Shown one piece after another: positions 48,326-58,800 of a stretch of 64,000 bases of DNA. This stretch comes from Antedon mediterranea (taxonomy: Eukaryota > Echinodermata > Crinoidea > Comatulida > Antedonidae): positions 18,825,001-18,889,000 of the forward strand of contig NC_092680.1 in assembly GCF_964355755.1 (NCBI RefSeq). Direction: 5' to 3'. Position 1 is the stretch's first letter, and every line of letters starts with the position of its first letter. The position numbers and the translations under genes are program-made. The notes below the pieces were generated by a model. It saw only the letters and a program-made list of their open reading frames with translations, was not told where the DNA came from and did not search any database.

Positions 48326-49891
48326 ATTTTTTCAAAAGAACACCCAAAATACAAATGAATGTAATCAAATTACATCTATGCTTGAATCATCAAAATCATG
48401 CTTAAGAAAATATTACAGTAGAGAAAACAATTCAATATTTAGAACACTTTTATTGAGGCAAGCAATAATATAGACTGAGTATTGTGTGATTTAAATCAAA
48501 TGAAATAAATACACAAAAAAAACACGCTATTAAATAGAATAGACTAAAATGATTAAAATAAGTTCACATTTTTGCATCAAATAAAATAGTATTGTATTCA
48601 GATATTCAATATGATAATTATTATATTACATTCATTATTAATTCATTTTTTGATGGTAATTGATATATTAATTATGTAATCATTCGAAAACATACAATTT
48701 ACAATGCTTTTCTGCATCTAAAAGTGAACCTGTATTTAGTACTGTAAATATTTACCTAGGTTATTTACCTGGACTCAATTGCGACTTATTCAATGCTCAA
48801 ACCAAAAACATTTTCAGATAATTTATTCTCTCTATTTTTAATTTATTCACCCCATTCAAACAATTTTTAAAATAATATAAAACAATATTTATTAATAATA
48901 TACATATCAAATACAATATTCTCTATTTTAAAAACATGATTTAATGAGATGTTTGTCAAAGGCTGGTAAATGAATGTTCTTACAATTACATAGAATTAAA
49001 TTAGCAGCTGTATCATTGATTTAATGTGATTAGGAAGCATAACCCTGTGTCTAGATATTAAGTAAAATCAACTGTAATTGTTTTGACAGACCTGCAAAAG
49101 AAGCTTTTATTAAAGGTGGTCAACATACAGATAAACCCATGGATAAAACAACGATTTGTAATAGTTGGTAACTCCATGTATAACAAAAAAGAGCTACAAT
49201 TGTATCCGAAATAAATTGTACCCCCAAATTTATTGAATACAACATGGTGACTTTTTGATTTTACAATCGATCACAGTATCAAGTCTAACAATCATTCTGC
49301 ACATGTTCATGCGTTTCTGATTGTGGCCAGAATGACTTGGTATAGACTTTGTCAATATACTAAAATGCAGTGAAAAATTATATATTATATTTAAATTAAG
49401 GTAAAATTGTTCAATGATGCATGTCAATTACATTTTAACAAATTTATTATCATTCCTCCTCCATTTGCTTCCGTCCTCATTTCTCTCAACATTTTGGTCC
49501 GATAATTAATTTTAGAGGGCACACAAATCATTCAATCAATGAATCAAAAATATTTCCACTTCCATTTTTACGTTGTTTATTGCGAAAATGAGCGAATAGC
49601 GCCACAAGTAGTGCGTTTTTTTTGTATACGAATAGTAAGAGGAATCTAGACTATTTTGTTACGCATGAAAACACACATAACAAACAGCAGATCTACCAGT
49701 AAACGTATGAATTTCAGTTAAATAAGGTAAGTACATAATCCGGATTGATGTCGTTAATAAAAACAAAATGATATATACAAATATTGCCCCGGGTGCAATA
49801 GAGACTGGTCAGCTGAAATGTCTGTGTATTAATAAAGGCTGTCATGTGCTAAAGTAGGTAGCAACCGAGTGAAGGTATACACATCTTTAAC
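48326..49891 (-). other. HBS1L: Probable 3' UTR of HBS1L
   Basis: No coding exon. On the minus strand an AATAAA (48448-48453) sits about 1.4 kb beyond the predicted HBS1L stop codon at 49892. This would give a 3' UTR ending close to 48.43 kb, converging on the ANKRD66-like gene. Inferred from sequence only. Confidence 0.5.
48448..48453 (-). terminator. Candidate poly(A) signal for HBS1L
   Basis: Minus-strand AATAAA in CCTCAATAAAAGTG. It is the best placed hexamer downstream of the predicted last exon. Confidence 0.45.
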
Positions 49892-52800
49892 TCATTTTAA
49901 AATCTAGAAAAACAAAGAAAGAGTTTATATAAATACAGCCATACTGTAGTGTCTATTGAAACAATTGTAAGCTCAAATGATGTATACAGACATGTGAAAG
50001 CATAGTGCATTGTCAGCTTGTCTTGTGGCAGTTATTGATACTAATTTATAGTTACAGAGGCAACATATATTAACATTAACACTGTACTCATGTTTGAATT
50101 ACAACTCAAATAGGATTTCCTAGTTCTCAATGGCTTTTGGTATTATTATAAGTTAAGAGGATACGAGATAGTTTTAACCAGGATAAACAGAAAAGCATAA
50201 GATCATTGAATTTCCTCATTAGTGAGTCTTCACTTTTTGTTATTGTTGTTGATAAATATGTCAGCTATTCCTTGACATTTTTTTTAAAACCATATTTAAT
50301 GAGGGTGATCCATCCAGCTATTGTTGATCATTAGGGACCCTCAGAGGTTCACAAGACAAACATTATATACAAGATGCTTTACATAAACAAAGTCTTATTA
50401 CAAGCCTTTGGGAGAGGAGTTGTAATTTAGTCCTTTGAAAAAATCCTGACATGTGACGGGACTTGAACCCAGGACCCTTGGGGTGGTAGCCAAGCATCAT
50501 AACCACCAAGCCACAACTCCACATTGATGATTTAAACAAAGCAGATTTCCTAAAGTTCTTTCTATACTATCAAACTAGTTTGACAAAACAAGTGTGATGT
50601 GCCCAAATATGGACATGATGATGACATATCACTAGCATATTTGGGCATATAACTGCCATAGTTGGGCACATCACTGCCATATTTGGGCACATCACATTTT
50701 TTTGTTCCATAAAGTTTTATAGTGTAGACAGAGCTTAAGGTTGACTTACATCAATTACCACCCCAGCAGCTATCGTTGATCCACTATATCGTAACATAAA
50801 TCGTCCAAGGTCTTTATAGTCTTTGTACAACTCTAAACTTATTGGTCGTGAAACGTCAATTTCTATTACGGCATTCGTTTGTTTGGTTAGACATCTGCGA
50901 ATAAATATGCAACAATAAAATGACATCGATATCTTACTGTGAACGACCTTATTAAAGTAATAATGTAGGTTTTTTCCTCAAACCAATCTGGCAGTGCTTT
51001 AGTGTTATGCATAACAACATTTCTTTTGCAAAGAAAACACCTGTATTTACCTTGGTCTCTGTTTGAGTACTTCACCGGTGCTTTTATGCAATATACTTAT
51101 TAGTTTTCGGACTGTAGCGGGTTCACTTAACGTCTGGTAGTGCATTAGCACCTGCACAATTAAACAAATATTCAAAACGTTTAGCAATTAAAGCAAATTT
51201 ACAGATGAGCAGGAACAGTAAGCAAAAAAAAAAAACACTATGCTTGTCTACGTGTGTAAATGGCCAATATAGATTCAATGTTTTTTCCCCGTTTACAGTT
51301 TACCGCTCGTCTGTGTAAATTGGCCTTTAGGCTAATATTTTATCAAAACTATATGACAATCACTTCCTAATGAATACCGGAAACGGAAAAAGTTTGATTT
51401 CTGACTTACAATTCTAGAGAATAAAAAGTGATGTTACATAAAACAAACACTGATTGTTTTGTAATTTATAATATTACTGTATCATTCTTGGATTATTAAA
51501 AGATTGTACATATAATATAAACATATAATATATATAAAAAAAAACATTTATTAGCTTAAATTTAAATACCTGAAATCCTTTTGTTATTGGTATATCTAAA
51601 TTAAAAGTAATGACTCTTGCTCTAAAACGAACACAAGACGTAATTGGTTGATCAGCACTACATAGAATGTTACCAACGCTAGAAAGAAAAACAAATTGAA
51701 ACAAATCAATTTGATATTCCTATAAAGCGTGGTTCCCACTAGCGACGCAACGCAAGGACGTAACGCAACGCAAGTGCATTGACCCATCACAAGCGATGGC
51801 TTATTCGTTTGTGATTGCTAACTGTATATAACTTCGCTTGTCATTGGTTAACACGCTTGCGTTGCGTTTACGTCCTTGCGTTACGTTCTAGTGGGAACCA
51901 AGCTTCAAGATGCTTTGAATTTAAGTTGGTTAAAATGGTTGTTAATCCTCTGGCCCATAGAGTTATTACACTATCTATTATACCAGCTATGTGGTTGCTG
52001 TTGGATGTGTTGCGAGGTAATTTCCTGCATGATAGCAATCAAAAACGGTACTGGGTTTGGTCTACTAGCGTTCCTGCTGCCAACTAGTCATCCATTCACA
52101 GAAGCGTTGATGAAGCAAGCCTACCTGGTTGTGACTATAAAGTTATTACACATCTATTATACTAGATATATGGTCGCTGTTGGATGTGTTCTGAAATACA
52201 ATAAAACCCCTAAAAGGGACACCTTTGGAAACAAGTGTGTAGAGTGTCCCATGAATAGAAGTTGGCATTGTGTAAAACATGTATTTTCACTTCATTTGTT
52301 ATGGAAGTTTCCCCTTAATAGATAGGAGGAGTAGCTAGGCATGATGATGAATGAGACAACCCTAGGGTAGTAAGCTTAGGGTAGGCCTAGGTTGGTTTGT
52401 TTTATTTGATTTCCACAAAAATACATAAAAATAATATTTCTTTATAAAGGTCTCTAGGCAGTAGACCCCAGCTAGCTAGACTAAAAGGTATATTTCCATT
52501 AAATAAACGTTCGGGACTTTTGTTCAATTTTGTATAAATCGGTTAAAAAAAATAAAGTATAGAGCCAACTAAATCGTGTCTTATGAATAGAGGTAGGTTA
52601 TAGTGTCAACAAACTTTAATAGGGGTGTAGGAAAAGAAGGGGTTCAACTGTAATTGATAAATAGAGAATAGAAACTTACGTGACATTCATCTGGTCTATT
52701 CCAGTTATTGTTAGTGTGGTGTGGTCCCCTGCACACGCCCACTTCACATCCTCTTCATGGATAAACACAGCTGTACAAACATGTGTAAATAATTAACTAA

Positions 52801-55800
52801 ACTAACTAACTTTACGAATTAATAGACGCTTCTTATATAACTTTACAAAAAAATGTAATGACAAAAAACAAAAAGATCGACGTTTCAGAACCATCATGAA
52901 ACTATTTTCAAGATCAAGTGATTAAATAATACAAAAACAACAAACACCAATGGGTGACAGGAAATACTAATTAATTGGTTAATTAACTTCAAAGATGGCC
53001 TACAATACTAAGAAATTAAGTATCAATTAAACTTGATATTGAAAATGGTATGTATACTAAAATAAACCAAACACTGTATTATTTTTAAGACTTTAATCTA
53101 ATTTAAGATTATATAATTCAAGTAGAGTAATTCATATTGAAAGTGACACCACCAAATAAAGCACTAATATTTAAAATCATTAGAGTATTAAAATTACCAC
53201 CATATTCTCTGTACTCTATCTCCACATATGGCATTTATGTCCAGTATCTATAATACAGTTTCACATATGTATCGCATATGGCGCCTGTATTACGTTACTG
53301 TTATGTTCCGTTATATAGGCATCACATGTGATAAATATGTGACAATGTATTATTCTCTGTACTGTACCTCCACATGGCATGTATGTGCAGCCTGTATTTT
53401 GCTACAGTTATGTTCTATAAGCATCATATGTGATACATGACACTGTATTACAGAATTTTCCTATGATGATCGACAAATTATAAATACAGTATTACTAATT
53501 ACTGTCTAATATTTGGAATACCTACATTTAACAACTCCAGTATCTCCAGCTGGCATGACCACTACTTTCTGTCCAGCCTGTACACTACCAGAGACTATCT
53601 TACCACTTAGACTAAAACCAGATCCCATACCTTGAAGAACAATTTATTATAATTAATTGATACCTCAGAAGATAACCTATGAAATAATAGTTACAATCAT
53701 ACAGCAATCGGCTGATTTGGACCAGCTGTATTGTGAGATGGTTTGGGTTATCAATAATTTGGTATTACAAAATAAAACAATGGCAAAAATACTTGAAATA
53801 AGAAGTTGCTCATTTAGACAAATAATAAATATAATCATGTTACCTTTGAATACATCAGAAACACATAGCCTAAATGGTTTGTCTATTGACCGCTTTGGAG
53901 GTTTCAAAGAGTCTGGAAAAAAAAGTCACAAAAACCCATTACATACCATCTAAATGTTTTAAACTTTAACAACAATAAGTAGGAGTGGAGGGTTCACTGT
54001 TATAAGAATATTATCCATTTCACATTTCCTAACAAAGCACATGGCATACAAAACACTGGTGTTAATTTATGTGGAGCATCTTGTACAGTGGCATAATGCA
54101 GAGGTCAAAGGCCTCTGGTTTAGGAACCCTAAGTGGCCATCCAACGCTGGAGGCTACTGGAATTTTTTTAGCCTTTTTCGACATATTTTAATGCCTGTTT
54201 TTTTTCTCTTGACACTGCTCAGAGGCCTCCATGAGCTCCGGGGCCTCTAGGTTTAGTCAGTGAGCGCTCATAGCCGATACACCACTGATCTTGTGTGTAT
54301 GTTTGGGAATGGATTATCAACAATAAGTTTGAACAGACAGTGATAACATTCATTATTGCCAATTCACCTAAATACATAAGTACATGATTTCTTTTTGGTA
54401 AAATTGAAAGTGCTCCTTGAAAAGCATACACACAAAACCTCATTAGTTTTCATATAACGTAATCAAATATCCTACCTATATATTCTAGCAAACATTTATT
54501 CTTGTACCATTGTCGTAGCAGTTTCTCATGTGTTCTTTTAGCTAGGTTTTCTCCTGTTAAGCCACTGCAAGGCACATATACTAAATCGGATTCCTGAAGT
54601 ATTAACAACATTTGATAGTAAACAATTTAAAAAGATCAACTTAATAATTTAAAAAGGAATGGGGTACCATACCTATCTCATCATTAATTCATATTAGTGA
54701 CTTGACTAAAAATAACAGTTTTAATAAGGAAAACATAAAAATAAATATAAACAGCAGGACAAGGATGTAACGCAACGCAAGTGAATTGACCAATCACAAG
54801 CGATGGCTTATTCGCTTGTGATTGCTAACTGTCTATAACTTGGCTTGTCATTGGTCAACACGCTTGCGTTGCGTTTACGTCCTTGCGTTATGTTCTAGTG
54901 GGAACCAAGCTTAAGGGACTCTTTCCTGTGAAACGAAGGGGAAACATGCGTCTTAACAATACAGTTGACCCTTATTAAGGGGACACATTGCTGGGTCCCA
55001 ACGTATCTCCTTAATAGAGGCTCAACTGTATATAAAATGTATTAAGAACAATTACCTTAAATCCTGCAACCTGTTTCAGGAACTGACTTAATTTGTTTAC
55101 AATTTCAGTAAATCTATCTTCAGACCAATCCACTGTGTCTAACTTATTGACAGCCACTACAAGCTGCGTGACCCCTAATGACCTGACAAGCATGGCATGT
55201 TCTCGGGTCTGACCTCCAGAATCAAAACCGGTCTCAAACTCTCCTCGAGTTGCATCAACTACTAATACAGCGACATCAGCCTTAAAAAGAGAAATGTGAT
55301 AAATTATCAGAATATAATCCTATATGATTGTAAATCTGTCTCCACTATCACAATAAATAATGTGCTCAAATATGGTAGTAATATGACATCATTATGGGCA
55401 CATAACATCTTTTTGTCGCATAAGGTTTGATAGTGTAGACAGAGTATTAGAAAATCAATTTGTTCGTCAATTTTGAGATTTTTATTTTTAATGTAAATAA
55501 CATTTAAACAAATTTCAAACAATACACACTACAACAAGAACAAGTTAAGTATCCAACTAAACTAAAATTAAACTGATTTTTATAATAGCATTTATTTAAA
55601 AAAAAAATAAAATCAAGAAATTAATAAAAGTGAAGCTTACCTGTGCAGCACCTGTGATCATGTTTGGTATAAAATCTTTGTGTCCAGGTGCATCAAGAAG
55701 AGTGATTATTCTGTGCTCAGTCTCAAACTTATTAATACCCACATCCATGGTGATTCCTCTACACAACAAAAAACACAATGATTATATGAATGACATTTTG

Positions 55801-58800
55801 AAGAGTTAAATCGGTCTATACTAGTATAAAAGGATAGCAGGTTTATTAGACAACTGAACTTTACCTATACATAGGGAAACTCTGTAATACAGCATCTTAT
55901 GTATTTCTCATGTGATGCCTGTATCATGGAAGGTTAGGTTACCAGTTAGGTTATGGTCTAAAATACAGGCTTCACATGTGATGCTGTATCATAGAATTTG
56001 CCTATGATACAAGGCAAATTAATACCTCTGTCTTTCTTCACCAGTTTCATCTAAAACCCATGCATATGCAAATGAGGCTTTGCCTTGTTTCTTTGATTCT
56101 TGTTCATATTTATGCATTGTTTTTTGGTTAACGTTACCCAGCTGGTGTAGCAAGTGGCCCATCAATGTTGACTTGCCCGCATCTACATGCCCGATGACTA
56201 CAAGATTTAGGAGTGGCTTGCCAGATTGCCTTTCTTCAAAGGCCTTAGAAATGTCTATGCTCTGCGAAAAAATAAAATATATCTTCTGTATATTTTTTTC
56301 GTATTCTTATCTCGATTACTACAATATCTGAAATTGACATAGATCTTAGTATATCCATTTAAAAGCTTGATAGTCCAGTCAAAAAATCACCCTCACCATG
56401 GTATAAAGTGCGCCCTCATTTAAAAGCTTGATAGTCCAGTCAAAAATCACCCTCACCATGGTATAAAGTGCGCCCTCATTTAAAAGCTTGATAGTCCAGT
56501 CAAAAATCACCCTCACCATGGTATAAAGTGCGCCCCCATTTAAAAGCTTGATAGTCCAGTCAAAAATCACCCTCACCCTGGTATAAAGTGCGCCCTCATT
56601 TAAAAGCTTGAGTATTTATACAAAAGTAAATAACCACCATAAGTTAACAATTTTCTTTTATAGAGTGAAAACTATTATTATAAAAATGATTACCAATTTG
56701 CCACTTTTGTTTTTTGGAATTGTTGATCCTGCCATAGAGAGCAAATCTGGTGTGCTTCGTACTGTTGGTAGCTTTGGATGTCTGAAAATGTAAAACAGTT
56801 AAAACTGTTACAAGTAATAGTAGGTATATGCAAAATAAGGATGTTTGGAAACAGTGCTGTGAGGCTATAAATCAGGGTTCACACATACTTTTGTTTATTA
56901 ATTTCCATGACCTTTCCTAACCAGAATAAAGGCCAATTTACACAGACGAGCGGTAACGGTATGTGTGTGGTAGGCTACTGCTCTAGGCCTACTGACAGTC
57001 AGTCATATTAGGCTAGTATAGGTCAGCAGTGCTTGCAACATGCAGTAGCCTCAAGGCCTACAAGCACCTACTTTCTGCCACACTGCTCGCAAATTCCACG
57101 CGCTGTGTAAATGGGACAAGCTACACGGTTTTTGCTTACCATTACCGCTTACCATTCGTCTGTAAATTGGCCTTTATGACGAATTCAGTCCTGGAAATTA
57201 CTTATAAGAAATAATGTCAGGCTTTTTCCAGCTTTTCAATGACCACACACATGAATCCTGTAAAATGCTACTTACGCCAATAGCTCTGCCTTTCTTCCAG
57301 AATCCACAGAGAAGCGCTTACCCATTCCTGAGTCATCAGAGGTGACATTAAAGCCCCTGGTGACACTCCTTGTGGGAGAGGTGACATTCTTCTTGGTGGG
57401 AGGGGGCTGCAAAGGTACAGTAAGTGCACTATCTGATGTTGTAACATTCACGCCTTCAGAGAGAATGGTTAAATAGAAACTAATACATATTTAATTTAGA
57501 TAAAACATGAATGTGATTAAATCATGACTTTTATGAATAACAAATAAATACTGTAATAAATTAAAAAATTTAAATATAACAATTTTCTATTTCATTCTTA
57601 AGGGCCACAAGGAAATATGTTTGACCATTGGTTACTTTTTGTGCTACCCTGAATTCATTCCTATACTATTTTTTAATGTTATTATTGTTTTGAATTCGAA
57701 TAAAAAAATGGAAATTGAAACCCAATTACTAGTCACTAATTCTATTAGCCTAAACGATAGGAACATTTTGTGCTCAACTTAAAATCTGTTAAGTATGTTT
57801 TCTAATCAAATGGTAAAACTTGTTTTGAATGATGAAAATGCCAAATTTTTAAAAAGGATAATCCTCTTTTCACCTGTGAAGTGAAAAATGATTTGATATT
57901 GTGAAATATGATCTTTACTCTTCTAGGTCCAATAAAGTGAAATATGATCTTTACTCTTCCAGGTCAAATAAAAAGTACTCTTTGTGTGTATTAATTTGAT
58001 TTATCAAACAGCTACAACAAAATGTCCTAACAATACTTACTATCTCCCTTGGTTCTTTTAAAAGCTTTACTTTGTCTTTCTTTAATGATGTCATCAGGAG
58101 AGGGAGTTAAAAAATCAAACGGAACAATTGCTTTATAACTTTGATACAAGTTCTCTGACAACTGCCTTTTATATTGAAATGTGTCAGCGCATGGCAGCTC
58201 TGGTGGGCTGAGTGACTGATGGTAAGGTGATGTTGACAGTGACTGCAGATGTCCAGGAAGAACTCTGGTTTGAAGTTCTGCACATACAGCTTTTGAGAAG
58301 GCAGACATCCGAGCCATCAGAGCTGGTTCGGATTCCTGTTCGTTAAAAATCTGTGGAATGATTTTTGGTTGGTTTCCTATTTCGACTACCATCTGGTCTT
58401 TTTCTTTCTGGTGACCTTTCTGTCGTCTTCTTCTAGCATTTCTTGGTCGGTGAGTCACTGTTTCTTCCGGACTGCTACTGGATTGACAGTCAATGGTTGA
58501 CTTCTTAAGAGCGATAATACTGGTTTGTGTAGTCTTGGTAATTTTAGGTACAGGAATTGATTGTTCTTTATTAAGGTGAGTAGTCGCTAAAGCATTCAAT
58601 GACGCACCACCTCCAGGTGAACCAAATTGAACACCTCCAACAATTTTATTTTGAGGACTACCCGACAGATGATTGGAAGCTAGTGCACTTAATGATACTG
58701 CTTTAGCAGACGTTTGCCCATTTGAATCTTTTTCTGAACAGCTTTTCCCACTGCTGTGAAAGCGTACATTAGCTAAGGCAGAAAGTGATTGCCCTCTGCC

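Noticed and set aside
47961-48354. Minus-strand frames of 62-63 codons over the 182-bp duplication
   Set aside because: Repeated frames are a by-product of the tandem duplication; no start context or domain.
51815-52325. Overlapping plus-strand frames of 90 and 149 codons
   Set aside because: They lie in an HBS1L intron, partly over a MITE family 3 copy; no protein family recognised.
53657-53953. 98-codon plus-strand frame
   Set aside because: Antisense shadow of HBS1L exon 11 and its flanking intron.
57301-57420. HBS1L exon 5 starting at the CCCCCTCCC acceptor near 57406
   Set aside because: That start gives the wrong phase after exon 4; the acceptor at 57454 (ttctctctgaag) restores a continuous frame with both exon 4 and the SKI7-like exon.
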